A DNA stretch of 64,000 nucleotides from Sulfurospirillum diekertiae. GTDB lineage: Bacteria > Campylobacterota > Campylobacteria > Campylobacterales > Sulfurospirillaceae. Positions 17,417 through 26,021 of this stretch are shown piece after piece. Below the pieces are notes generated by a model. The model saw nothing but the letters and a program-made list of their open reading frames with translations. It did not search any database and was not told the origin of the DNA. The stretch covers positions 434,001 to 498,000 of the forward strand of contig NZ_CP023275.1 in the NCBI RefSeq assembly GCF_002309535.1. The letters are read 5' to 3'. A program made the translations under genes and the position numbers. The first letter of the stretch is position 1, and each line of letters starts with the position of its first letter.

Positions 17417-18529
17417 ATGCGCTATCTGGTCTTTTTATCTCTTTTTGCACTTGCTTTATATGCGGCAACGGCTGAAGATATTTATAAAATTTACAAAACG
17501 AAAGGCATTAACGCTGTTGAGGATTTTCTTAAAAAAGAGTTTGAATCCAAAGAGGTTAAAGAAGTACCGGTAAAAGAGGCTAAGAAAGAGCTTGTTAAAG
17601 ATAAAGAGGTTATTAAAGAACCAACGGTTAAATTGGGACAAAGACTTTTTGTCAAACCTAAAACACCGACTGAAAAAGAGTCAGTTTCTCGTGACTATTG
17701 GTTACGACACCTTAAAAATATGGATGTAAGTTACGGCTATTATGAAGATGTTGAATCGCTCATTGTATGTGAAAAAGAGAAAAAACGTTGTGAGATTTTC
17801 CATATCGAAGAGGACGGTTTAAAACTTGTTCGTGGCCATGATGATGTTATTATGGGTAAAAGTGGCGATAAAGTGAAACGAGGTGATCTTAAGACACCAG
17901 TGGGTGTGTATGAAATCACGAAACGCTTTAAACCAACCAATCAATTTTACGGACCACTGGCATTTGCACTTTCATACCCAAATCTTTTTGATGTCTTAAG
18001 AAATAAAAGTGGCGATGGTATTTGGATACATGGTATGCCAATCGATGGTAAAGATAGAGATGATTTAAGTAAAGGGTGTGTGGTAATGGAAAATAACGCC
18101 ATTTTAAACCTTGACACTGAAATTAATGCACAAAGTGCCGTTGTTATTATTGGAGAATCTAAAGTTCCTAAAATGACACGTGAACAAATCGCAACGATTT
18201 TAAGTGAAGTCTACAAATGGCAACGTGCTTGGAAAGTCAATGATATTAATGCGTATTTAAATTTTTACTCCAATGATTTTAAAAAATCAGATGGATCAGG
18301 CAAGGTACAATTTTCAAATATGAAAAAACAGATTTTTTCACGTAAAGAGAACAAAATGATTCTTTTTGAAAATATGAGTGTTGTACCTTATCCAACCATT
18401 GATGATCGAAAACTTTATAAAATTTCATTTTTACAAACCTATAAAAGCCCTTCATTTGCCTCTAAAGGTGATAAAGAGCTTTACATAGAACTTGTTGGTG
18501 ATAAAATGCAGGTTCTGGCTGAAAAATAA
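17417..18529 (+). CDS. pgp2: murein LD-carboxypeptidase of the Pgp2/Csd6 type (YkuD fold)
   Basis: This is an exported 370-residue enzyme with an N-terminal signal peptide (MRYLVFLSLFALALYAATA), a Lys/Glu-rich linker (about 35-75), a YkuD domain with the catalytic His-Cys signature HGMP (H205) and SKGCVVM (C221), and a C-terminal NTF2-like domain. This is the architecture of Campylobacter Pgp2 and Helicobacter Csd6, which trim tetrapeptides to tripeptides in peptidoglycan and set helical cell shape. It is followed by a short gene and alanine racemase, so the cluster is devoted to the cell wall. That this protein acts as carboxypeptidase and not as LD-transpeptidase is inferred from the family. 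Confidence 0.85.
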   Translation: MRYLVFLSLFALALYAATAEDIYKIYKTKGINAVEDFLKKEFESKEVKEVPVKEAKKELVKDKEVIKEPTVKLGQRLFVKPKTPTEKESVSRDYWLRHLKNMDVSYGYYEDVESLIVCEKEKKRCEIFHIEEDGLKLVRGHDDVIMGKSGDKVKRGDLKTPVGVYEITKRFKPTNQFYGPLAFALSYPNLFDVLRNKSGDGIWIHGMPIDGKDRDDLSKGCVVMENNAILNLDTEINAQSAVVIIGESKVPKMTREQIATILSEVYKWQRAWKVNDINAYLNFYSNDFKKSDGSGKVQFSNMKKQIFSRKENKMILFENMSVVPYPTIDDRKLYKISFLQTYKSPSFASKGDKELYIELVGDKMQVLAEK

Positions 18530-18538
18530 GGATAGAAC

Positions 18539-18775
18539 ATGAATGAAAATGAAATAGATATTACTAAAGAGCTTGCTAAACTTATCGAGGCAAGGGATGC
18601 TTTTATGACGTATATCGATGCAAATGTTCCTAAAGACAGTAAAGGAATTGCCTTTGATTTTTCCAACCATCCAACCTTGGATGCACAAGCCGTGTATGAG
18701 CATTTTTATAAACTGGATTATCAAGCCCGCAAAATCCGTGGGTTTGTCATCCGTAATTTTGAGGTGAAAGCGTAA
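18539..18775 (+). CDS. small conserved-type hypothetical protein
   Basis: This 78-residue soluble, acidic protein is preceded by AAGGATAGAAC and lies between the Pgp2-like and alr genes with short gaps (9 and 5 bases), so it is very probably co-transcribed with them. The sequence is mainly helical (DITKELAKLIEARDAFMTYI) and has no signal peptide or known motif that I recognise. Its place in a wall-synthesis operon hints at, but does not prove, a related role. Confidence 0.7.
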   Translation: MNENEIDITKELAKLIEARDAFMTYIDANVPKDSKGIAFDFSNHPTLDAQAVYEHFYKLDYQARKIRGFVIRNFEVKA

Positions 18776-18780
18776 CTAAA

Positions 18781-19809
18781 ATGGCATTTATTACAATTAA
18801 CAAAGCGCACTTTTTTCATAATCTTGATATCTTGTGTGCTAAGGCTGGGGGCAAAGCAAAGCTCATGGCGGTTTTAAAAGATAACGCCTATGGGCATGAT
18901 TTACGACTTATGGCTGAACTGGCTTCTGAGTATGGCCTTATTCGCGCTGCCGTAAAAAATATTGAAGAGGCAGAGTCTATTGCTGATCTTTTTGAAGAAG
19001 TTTTGGTATTAGTTGATCATCCTACCTCTCGTAAACTCTCTTCTTCTATTTCACTTGCAGCACACTCTTTGGAAGCACTTCAAGCTCTTCCTATGGGAAC
19101 TTCGATTCATTTAAGCCTTGATACAGGCATGCACCGTAATGGTATTAAAGAAGAGCAAATTGAAGAGGCACTGGCGCTTATTCATGCCAAAAAATTGCAA
19201 TTAAAAGGTGTCTTTACCCACTTTAGAGGTGCAGATGAACTCAGTAGCGAATTTTTCTGGCAGAGAGCAAATTTTGAGCGAGGTAAAAAACGTATTAAAG
19301 CCTTAGAAGCTCACTATGGTTTGCCTCATGTTGCTTTTCATTGCTGTAACTCTGCAGGACTACTTCGTACGCACTCTTTGGGCGATGATGACTATGCGCG
19401 CCCAGGTATTGCCATGTATGGCTATACAACGCTCAATCCTTTCATTGCTACTTATGATCTGAAACCGGTTCTCTCTCTTTGGGCTGAAAAACTCAGTACC
19501 CGCGTGCTTAAAAAAGGTGAGCGTGTTGGCTATGGTAGTGTTTATGAAGCACATGAAGATGAAATTATTTCAACATATGATATTGGCTATGGCGATGGTT
19601 TTTTCCGTTTCGATGGTTTTAAGCCTGTAAAAATGGCGGATGGAAGTTTTACAAAAGGTCGCATGTCTATGGATAGTTTTTGTTTAGGCGGTGACGCCCA
19701 AAACGTCTGCATGTTTGATGATGCAAATCCTTTGGCAGAACAGTTCAATACGATTAGCTATGAGATTATAACAAAGCTCTATCCTGCATTAAAGCATGTC
19801 ATTATTTAA
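18781..19809 (+). CDS. alr: alanine racemase
   Basis: This PLP enzyme interconverts L- and D-alanine for peptidoglycan. The PLP lysine is K33 in MAVLKDNAYGH, which belongs to the N-terminal TIM-barrel; YARPGIAMYGYTTLNP and RVGYGSVYEAHEDEI (second catalytic Tyr region) follow. The 342 residues are slightly shorter than typical (about 360). Its ribosome site is weak, suggesting coupling to the upstream small gene. Its stop codon overlaps the stop of the convergent GGDEF-like gene by four bases, with no terminator between them. Confidence 0.93.
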   Translation: MAFITINKAHFFHNLDILCAKAGGKAKLMAVLKDNAYGHDLRLMAELASEYGLIRAAVKNIEEAESIADLFEEVLVLVDHPTSRKLSSSISLAAHSLEALQALPMGTSIHLSLDTGMHRNGIKEEQIEEALALIHAKKLQLKGVFTHFRGADELSSEFFWQRANFERGKKRIKALEAHYGLPHVAFHCCNSAGLLRTHSLGDDDYARPGIAMYGYTTLNPFIATYDLKPVLSLWAEKLSTRVLKKGERVGYGSVYEAHEDEIISTYDIGYGDGFFRFDGFKPVKMADGSFTKGRMSMDSFCLGGDAQNVCMFDDANPLAEQFNTISYEIITKLYPALKHVII

Positions 19810-21059
19810 AGATCAGGTGTCATTTGAAGTTTGACTTCGATGGCATTTCCTTCTTTGAGAGAAGCCGCTACGAGCGCCCCTTCCACTCTTGCCTTAAAGC
19901 TACCCATGGTATCTTTAGGTGCAAGTGATGTAATGCCATAACTGCAACTTATTTTCCCAACACGTGCAAACTTTGTCTCTTCAAAAATGGCTTGAAGTTT
20001 TTGGGCTACTTTTTGACCGGCTCGAAAATCAACATCGGGTAGCAACAGCGCAAATTGATCGTTTGTCCATTTTCCCAAAATATCAACTTCTCGGGTATTT
20101 GTTTTGACCAGTTGAATAAAATCTTTTTTGAATGCGGTAATGACCTCGGCAGGGAAAATTTTAGTGAGATTTTTAAGCATTATAATATCGATTAAAACCA
20201 GTGTTAATTCGGTATGGTAACGTTTGTGACGTTTAAACTCATGTTCAATATATTCTTGTACTTTTGTAAAATTAATAATATTTAATACTTTGTCAAAATG
20301 ACTGATTGTATCACTTGAATATTGGGTATTGATACTTTGTAAGAGCTCTTTTTTGGCCGCTAAAGAGAGTGCGAAGGTGAGCATTCGCACATATTTTTGA
20401 ATCATTGGGATAGCATGTTCAATAAAATGAGCATCATGAGAGGCGAGCATCAAATTACCCAAAGGAAATTCACTGCGATCTTCTTTAAGCATAAAACTAA
20501 AGAGTGTAAACGGTTTCGTATCAACTTTCACAGGGTCCTGTGAAAAAGCCCGTTTTTCTATAAAGCATCTAATGGCAACCTCTTCAACGGCACTTCTTGA
20601 AGCATTCGTACGAAATGGAAGAATCTCTTTTGAACGAAACGTTGCTTTAATAAACTCATTTTCGTTGTAAAGCGTTAGTGACTCTTTGTTGTAAATAAAA
20701 AGTAGGCTTGATTCAAGGTGTAAAATCTCTTGCAGAATTTCAAGCGATTTGATCACATTTATTTTGGTAGAAAGTGAAGAAAAAAGAATATCAGCGACAC
20801 GTTGGAGTTCACCAAATTCATTGATAGCCTCTTTTGGGGTTTTTTGAAAAGTATTTGGTTTAAAAAAAAGAGGTGTGAGGCTTACAATGAACAAAAGACT
20901 TGCCGTAAGAAGCTTAACAGAAACAAGGCTATGGGGCGTCGTAAGAAGCAGTTCATCGCTCAATGCTGAGTTGTACAATGAGGCATTGGCATAGGCATCA
21001 AGAATCCAGTAGAGTATTGTAATCGTAAAAGCTAAGAAGATAAAGTGTTTTTTTTGCAT
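19806..21059 (-). CDS. membrane protein with GAF-like region and degenerate GGDEF domain retaining the I-site
   Basis: This 417-residue protein has two N-terminal membrane segments (FIFLAFTITILYWILDA; LLTASLLFIVSLTPLFF), a middle GAF-like domain (about 85-235) and a C-terminal GGDEF fold (about 275-410). The catalytic GG[DE]EF motif is replaced by TNDQF (332-336) and the substrate-binding FKxIND region is also altered, so cyclase activity is unlikely. The allosteric RxxD motif (REVD, 323-326) is kept at the canonical five-residue distance. That pattern, with membrane anchor and GAF, resembles c-di-GMP receptors such as PelD. Receptor function is inference. It starts the group with the 21064 and 21447 genes downstream of rsmG. 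Confidence 0.75.
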   Translation of the reverse strand: MQKKHFIFLAFTITILYWILDAYANASLYNSALSDELLLTTPHSLVSVKLLTASLLFIVSLTPLFFKPNTFQKTPKEAINEFGELQRVADILFSSLSTKINVIKSLEILQEILHLESSLLFIYNKESLTLYNENEFIKATFRSKEILPFRTNASRSAVEEVAIRCFIEKRAFSQDPVKVDTKPFTLFSFMLKEDRSEFPLGNLMLASHDAHFIEHAIPMIQKYVRMLTFALSLAAKKELLQSINTQYSSDTISHFDKVLNIINFTKVQEYIEHEFKRHKRYHTELTLVLIDIIMLKNLTKIFPAEVITAFKKDFIQLVKTNTREVDILGKWTNDQFALLLPDVDFRAGQKVAQKLQAIFEETKFARVGKISCSYGITSLAPKDTMGSFKARVEGALVAASLKEGNAIEVKLQMTPDL

Positions 21060-21063
21060 TTAA

Positions 21064-21447
21064 TTAACTCAATGAAGACGTAATAGCCGATTCGAAAAGA
21101 ATTCCATCAATCGTATGAGATGCCGCAAATTCAATATCATTGTCATCGTTACTGAGCAGGAGCACTTTGCCTTCAAAGAGGTAGTCATCTGCAACTTTTT
21201 GTGCATGAAGTGCCAATGTTTTATCGACAACAAAGTAGGAAGCACCTAAAGCATTGGCTAAAACAAGCTCTTTAATCTGCTTTACATGTAAAGCAAACGA
21301 GAGCTTTTGTGTAGAGCAATACGCAATTAATGTAGGATCAAAATTGAACAGTATGGTTGCATTGGAGGGTGTTTTAGCAATCTGTTCCACCGAGTCAACA
21401 CGATAAAAAGGCGCACTCGAGATAAGTTCATGTCCAATCAGTAACAT
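21064..21447 (-). CDS. hypothetical cytosolic protein
   Basis: This 127-residue protein starts at the ATG that shares one base with the upstream stop (TAATG at 21447), which is why I prefer it to an ATG six codons earlier. The sequence is an alternating alpha/beta pattern (VLANALGASYFVVDKTLALH, KVLLLSNDDNDIEFAASH, TIDGILFESAITS) that I do not recognise as a named family. It is translationally coupled between a PP0621-like gene and the degenerate GGDEF gene. One exact TTTACATGTAAA (21281) is read as ALHVKQ. Confidence 0.65.
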   Translation of the reverse strand: MLLIGHELISSAPFYRVDSVEQIAKTPSNATILFNFDPTLIAYCSTQKLSFALHVKQIKELVLANALGASYFVVDKTLALHAQKVADDYLFEGKVLLLSNDDNDIEFAASHTIDGILFESAITSSLS

Positions 21448-21677
21448 TAGGGTAACCTCGCACACTCTTTTGAGCAGTAGAAAAGGCCATCTTTAATGAT
21501 TGCCTCTTTGTGGCTAATAAAAGTTGAACACGCTTGGCACTCGACCATCGTTTCTCCTTCTAAAACTTTTTTAGAAGATTTTTTTTGAATATCTTCTTTA
21601 CGGCTATTTTTAAAGAAAAAGAGATAGATTAAAAAAATAACAGCAATAAACAGAGCAATTTTAAGCAACATCAACAT
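21447..21677 (-). CDS. PP0621-family small membrane protein with zinc-ribbon-like Cys motif
   Basis: This 76-residue protein has one N-terminal membrane helix (LLKIALFIAVIFLIYLFFF), a basic linker and a C-terminal CxxC...CxxxC pattern (VECQACSTFIS, then FYCSKECARLP). This arrangement matches the PP0621 family of small anchored zinc-ribbon proteins, function unknown. It overlaps the rsmG 3' end by 17 bases and shares one base with the next gene. Confidence 0.7.
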   Translation of the reverse strand: MLMLLKIALFIAVIFLIYLFFFKNSRKEDIQKKSSKKVLEGETMVECQACSTFISHKEAIIKDGLFYCSKECARLP

Positions 21678-22236
21678 CCTTCATCACTAAGTAGTGGCGT
21701 TTGTCACGTTGGTAAACCTGACAATTTCGCAACCCTTTGATTTCCTCTTCAACCAATTCCCCTTTGTAAAAAAGCAATGTGGTATCTGGAGTAATAAAAT
21801 TTTTACACAACTTGATCAACATTTTAGTATTCGTCACAGCGCGAGAGCTGATGAGATCGACGTTAAAAGGAACAACCTTTTCAACTCTGTTGGTAGATAT
21901 ATCGACATTTTTGAGTTCAAGCGTTGTTTTGGCTAAATGCAAAAAGGCACTTTTTTTCGCGATAGGCTCAAAAAGTGTAAAATGCACCTGTGGTAGCGCA
22001 AGGGCAAGTAATAATCCTGGAAAACCAGCCCCTGTCCCAATATCAATCGCACGCTTCAACTCGTTTACATGTAAAAATTGTAATGGATAAATACTATCGT
22101 CAATATTTTTAAGAACAGCTTCTTTTGTTTTTGCCCCCGATATATTATGCGTTAGGTTGTATTTTAAAAGAAGTTCGATGAGTATCTCAACGTTGCTCCA
22201 AAAAGATTGAGGAAGATCATAATGGGTATTCATCAT
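21661..22236 (-). CDS. rsmG: 16S rRNA (guanine527-N7)-methyltransferase
   Basis: This SAM-dependent enzyme methylates G527 in the 530 loop of 16S rRNA. The 191 residues include the SAM-binding RAIDIGTGAGFPGLLLAL, LFEPIAKKSAFL and the DLISSRAVTNTKML segment typical of RsmG. It is the first gene of a minus-strand group of four. Loss-of-function in this family gives low-level streptomycin resistance. One TTTACATGTAAA (22064) is read as FLHVNE. Confidence 0.92.
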   Translation of the reverse strand: MMNTHYDLPQSFWSNVEILIELLLKYNLTHNISGAKTKEAVLKNIDDSIYPLQFLHVNELKRAIDIGTGAGFPGLLLALALPQVHFTLFEPIAKKSAFLHLAKTTLELKNVDISTNRVEKVVPFNVDLISSRAVTNTKMLIKLCKNFITPDTTLLFYKGELVEEEIKGLRNCQVYQRDKRHYLVMKDVDVA

Positions 22237-22381
22237 AATAAAGTAACCTTTTTGTCATGACTTTGGTCAAGGTGAACGTTATAGTTTCTTAATATAATAC
22301 GGTATATGTCATTAAGAGCCTATTAATAAAGGAAAATAGATACACTTTTAAATAGTAGATATAATCAAAAAAAGGGGAATT
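22237..22381. promoter_or_regulatory. divergent promoter region rsmG / chemoreceptor
   Basis: On the plus strand a clear -10 box TATAAT (22360-22365) is followed by AAGGGGAATT and the chemoreceptor ATG, so the leader is only about 10 nt. The upstream part is T/A-rich, with no canonical -35, as usual for sigma-70 promoters in this phylum. An rsmG promoter on the minus strand is not obvious. Confidence 0.5.
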
Positions 22382-24362
22382 ATGAGTATTAAGAAAAAAC
22401 TTCTTTTTGTTTTAGCGATAGTGATGGCTTATCTTTTCTTGAATATTTTTCAAGTGATGAATGAATCATTGAATCAAAAAAAGAAATTGTCTGAAGCAGC
22501 AACCCTCAATACGCTTTCCTCAAAACTCAGTCTTTTTATTCATGAAACACAAAAAGAAAGAGGCATGAGCGCAGGCTTTATCGGATCTGAGGGCAAAAAA
22601 TTTGGTGATGTTTTACCAAAACAGAGAGTTCTAACAGATGAGAGTTTGGTCAAACTCAAAGAATATGTAGTACAAATAGATCTTTCGAAATTTCCAGAAG
22701 AGTTACAAAAAGAACTCTCCTCCCTTCAAGAAGATGCTAGCAAAATCTCTTCCATACGAGCGCAAGTGGATGGTCTTAAAATCAGGATGCAAGATAGCGT
22801 CGCTTTTTATACCAAGATGAACACAAAAATTTTACATGTAACGGACAGTGTGGCAAAAGTTTCTGAAGTGGCTGACCTTGTCAAAGTGCTTTCATCTTAT
22901 TCGCATTTCTTGAAACTTAAGGAGCTTGTAGGTATCGAGCGTGTGGTGATGAGTGGAACGTTTGCAAGTAATGCATTTGCGCCTGGTATTTTTGCGAAAT
23001 GGAATGGACTTATGTCATCACAAGTAGCCTACACAGAAGCTTTTTTAGCCTTTGCTACGGATGATATTAAGCAACTTTATGCTCAAAAAATGAACGATAA
23101 CTCCATCAATGAAGTCGAAAAATTTCGTTCTATTGCCTTAGCAAAAGTGAACGAGGGTAACTTTGGTGTAGATCCACAGATATGGTTTAATACCATAACC
23201 CAAAAGATAGAAATTTTGAAAACAATTTGATGATGGTATTTCTAAAAGCAGTAGTGAATTGATTCAAAAACTTGATCATGATGCTACGAATGAGATGATA
23301 ATATCAATTCTTATCAGCGGTGTATTTGGAATCGTATTGTTGGCGATTCTTTTTTTCACACAAAAGGGTATTATTGAAAGTGTGTATAGTAGCCATGTTC
23401 AAATAAGCACTATGGCGAAAGAGAAAGATTTAACACAGCGTATTGTTCTTAAAAACACAACGGATGAGCTGGCACAAATATCGGATGATATTAATAACAT
23501 GGTGACCTCTTTTGCCACAACCTTAACCCATACGCTTCAAACGTTAGATGTGACCAATGCACAAAGCCAAAAGCTTGATCACGTCATTGTCTCTTTAGGC
23601 GAAAGTATCGAACATCAGGAAAAAAATATTGTTGATATGAATCTTTTGGTCTCAGATGTGGGGATGGAATTAGATGGAATCGAAAAAGCCTCAAATGCCA
23701 CGACCGATGATTTACATATTACGGCAAATACCTTGGATGAATTTATTCAAAGCCTGAATCAGTCAGTGCAAAGTATCGAGAATGGTTCAGAACGCCAAAA
23801 TGATTTAGCGCAAAAAGTGCATACACTCAGCGATCAAGCGCGAAGTATTCGCGAAATTCTGAGTATTATTGGCGATATTGCCGATCAAACCAATCTTCTT
23901 GCCCTCAATGCTGCCATAGAAGCTGCAAGGGCAGGTGAACATGGGCGTGGTTTTGCCGTCGTTGCGGATGAAGTACGAAAACTAGCCGAACGAACACAAA
24001 AGAGTCTTTTAGAAATCAGTGCCAATGTTAATGTCATTACTCAAAGTGTCAATGATATAGCAGAAGATACAAAACAAACAACCGAAGAGATGCTTGAATC
24101 ATCACAATTAGCCAAAGAGCTTATCTTACATGTTGAAGGAACAAAAGAGAAACTTTCCAGTACGTATATCAAGTCAACGGATGTTCGCAATAAAACGACA
24201 TACGTTGCTACCCGTACTAAAAACCTAGTCGGTTTGATGGCCAGTATTGTAAACGGTACAACACTCAATAAAAAATTAAGCCATGAGGTAGGAGAAGTTT
24301 CTGTATCTCTTTCTAATGGAGCAAATGAATTAGAAAAAACACTCAAGCAGTTTAAAGTATAA
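22382..24362 (+). pseudogene. methyl-accepting chemotaxis protein with NIT sensor domain, interrupted by a one-base frameshift
   Basis: The first frame (22382-23230) gives a membrane helix (LLFVLAIVMAYLFLNIF) and a periplasmic NIT-type domain (HETQKERGMSAGFIGSEGKK, as in nitrate/nitrite-sensing receptors). The second frame (to 24362) gives the second membrane helix ([19 protein letters not shown]), a HAMP domain and the signalling hairpin with [20 protein letters not shown]. Removing one A from the AAAA run at 23219-23222 joins them as [17 protein letters not shown]. With that, all domains of a class MCP of about 660 residues are present. A poly-A indel may be a sequencing artefact. The ligand is unknown; NIT suggests oxidised nitrogen species but is not specific. 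Confidence 0.85.
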
Positions 24363-24390
24363 AAGAAAAGAGCCTTTTGGCTCTTTTCTT
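24363..24390. terminator. bidirectional rho-independent terminator
   Basis: A perfect 12-bp stem, AAGAAAAGAGCC / GGCTCTTTTCTT, with a TTTT loop lies directly between the convergent chemoreceptor and superoxide reductase genes. A-rich and T-rich flanks serve either direction. Its right arm overlaps the last two bases of the minus-strand stop codon. Confidence 0.85.
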
Positions 24391-24814
24391 AAAGTTTTAT
24401 TGAAGCGCTGTACTCACCGTGAAGGTTACAATAAGCTATGGCAGAAAGCATTTTGACATCTTTGGTGTTAATACGTGCTGCAAGAAAACCTCTTGATGTT
24501 GTTGGCTCAAGTGAGACATCTGCCACTTTTTTACCATCGGCTAAAAGTTCGATTTCGTAAATCCAATGGTTATCAACGCTTGGGTGAATGACTCCCTTTT
24601 GTCCGATATTGACTTCAACCAGTGAAAATCCTTGTGCATCTGCTGCACCTACTTTAATTTCAGGTGAGTGTTTGAGTTCAAGTTCGGTCATGTTCGCAGG
24701 GTCTTTGATTTCCATTTTCTTTTTGTTGACAATCAATTTCTCATCATAAGCCGAAGCATAGGTGGTAGCAAGTGCTGCTACGGCAGCTAGTTTAAGGGCA
24801 TCTCTTCGTAACAT
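24389..24814 (-). CDS. Tat-exported superoxide reductase (desulfoferrodoxin/neelaredoxin family)
   Basis: This 141-residue protein reduces superoxide to peroxide at a square-pyramidal Fe(His)4Cys centre. It has a twin-arginine signal (LRRDALKLAAVAALATTYAS), so it should fold with iron in the cytoplasm and act in the periplasm. All iron ligands are visible: H49 in KHSPEI, H77 in HPS, H83 in NHW, C129 and H132 in CNLHG. The usual active-site EKH reads LKH here, so the flexible Glu ligand is replaced by Leu while the Lys stays. There is no N-terminal desulforedoxin domain, so it is of the one-iron class. It lies 36 bases downstream of sodB on the same strand. Confidence 0.85.
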   Translation of the reverse strand: MLRRDALKLAAVAALATTYASAYDEKLIVNKKKMEIKDPANMTELELKHSPEIKVGAADAQGFSLVEVNIGQKGVIHPSVDNHWIYEIELLADGKKVADVSLEPTTSRGFLAARINTKDVKMLSAIAYCNLHGEYSASIKL

Positions 24815-24850
24815 ATAGAACTCCTTTTAAATTAAGTTTGGTGTTGAAAA

Positions 24851-25444
24851 TTACTTCAAATTAGCGTTTGCGAAATCCCAATTAATCAGATGATTAAAGA
24901 AAATGTCTAAGTAATCTGCACGTTTGTTTTGATAATCCAGATAATAAGCGTGTTCCCACACATCAACGGTCAAGATTGGCTTAATGCCATGTGCAATGGG
25001 GGTATCAGCATTGGCGGTTTTCATGATCTCTAAAGTACCATTTTTAATTACGAGCCATGCCCATCCACTACCAAATTGTGTTAATCCTGCATTTTTAAAT
25101 GCTTGAATAAACGCATCGTAACTTCCAAAGGCAGCATTAATTTTAGCAGCAATATCTCCACTAGGTGCTCCACCACCTTTTGGTTTCATAGAGTTCCAGT
25201 AGAAGGTGTGATTCCACACTTGCGCGGCATTATTAAAGATACCGACACGATCAGGATTGTTGACTGATTTTAAAATGAGACCCTCAAGAGGCTCATTGGC
25301 TAAGTCGGTTCCTTCAATCAATTTAAGAAGGTTAGTCACATAGGTTTGATGATGTTTGCCATGATGGATTTCTAATGTTTTTGCACCAATATAAGGCTCA
25401 AGTGCCTCATGAGCATAAGGAAGATTGGGTAATACAATTGCCAT
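24851..25444 (-). CDS. sodB: superoxide dismutase (Fe/Mn type)
   Basis: This cytoplasmic enzyme dismutates superoxide; 197 residues. Metal ligands are seen in TLEIHHGKHHQTYVTNL, NHTFYWNSM and DVWEHAYYLDYQNKR. The Gly/Gln and aromatic pattern (FGSGWAWLV, then AGLTQFGSG) fits the iron form. The start ATG at 25444 has AAGGA six bases upstream; a TTG five codons earlier falls on the ribosome site itself. The nearest downstream neighbour is superoxide reductase, giving two superoxide defences side by side. Confidence 0.94.
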   Translation of the reverse strand: MAIVLPNLPYAHEALEPYIGAKTLEIHHGKHHQTYVTNLLKLIEGTDLANEPLEGLILKSVNNPDRVGIFNNAAQVWNHTFYWNSMKPKGGGAPSGDIAAKINAAFGSYDAFIQAFKNAGLTQFGSGWAWLVIKNGTLEIMKTANADTPIAHGIKPILTVDVWEHAYYLDYQNKRADYLDIFFNHLINWDFANANLK

Positions 25445-25582
25445 ACTAAATCCTTTCAAATAAGCTTTAGCCTTAAGAGATATTTAAGCTATTCTTAAGG
25501 CTTGTTCTCATTCTATATTAAAACGACTTTAGAGTCAAGAGTATTTTTTTTAAGTTAAAAATCTTTACATGTAAACGTGTTC
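25445..25582. other. intergenic between mscL and sodB with one TTTACATGTAAA
   Basis: This 138-base spacer holds the sodB upstream region. An exact TTTACATGTAAA lies at 25564-25575, eight bases from the mscL stop. An inverted TTAAG-rich stretch (CTTAAGAATAGC and nearby) precedes sodB on the minus strand; no known Fur or PerR box was recognised. Confidence 0.4.
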
Positions 25583-26011
25583 TTATGCTTGTAGTGTTGC
25601 GCAATAAGGACATTTTTTAGCGGCAACGGGAATAGCCATCGCACACTCTGGACATGCTTTTGTAATTGCCTCAGGAGCTTTTTTAGGCGCGATTTTTCCA
25701 TAACCCTTGATCATCATAAACATGACAAAGCCCAAAATAACAAAGGAAGTTAAGTCATTGAAAAAGACACCTAGTTTTATGGCAGGTGCTCCTGCTTTTT
25801 CCAAATCAGCTAATGAAGCATACGTTTTACCATCAAGTGCGATAAACAGTGAGGAAAAATCAACATTGCCTAAGAGTAGACCAATAGGAGGCATAATGAC
25901 ATTGGTAACAAGCGATTTGACAATGGTCGCAAAGGCTGCACCAAAGATAAAACCAACGGCCATATCAACAACATTGCCTTTAAGTAAAAAATCGCGAAAC
26001 TCTTTTAACAT
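25583..26011 (-). CDS. mscL: large-conductance mechanosensitive channel with C-terminal zinc ribbon
   Basis: This 142-residue protein forms an emergency osmotic release valve in the inner membrane. TM1 has the pore motif GNVVDMAVGFIFGAAFATIV, TM2 is SFVILGFVMFMMIKGY. The C-terminus carries CPECAMAIPVAAKKCPYC, a two-CxxC zinc-ribbon-like tail that replaces the usual charged bundle and is known in a subset of MscL proteins. The start is the ATG at 26011 with GGAG upstream; the open frame extends further but out of homology. It follows the GNAT gene by ten bases. Confidence 0.92.
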   Translation of the reverse strand: MLKEFRDFLLKGNVVDMAVGFIFGAAFATIVKSLVTNVIMPPIGLLLGNVDFSSLFIALDGKTYASLADLEKAGAPAIKLGVFFNDLTSFVILGFVMFMMIKGYGKIAPKKAPEAITKACPECAMAIPVAAKKCPYCATLQA

Positions 26012-26021
26012 GAAAACTCCT

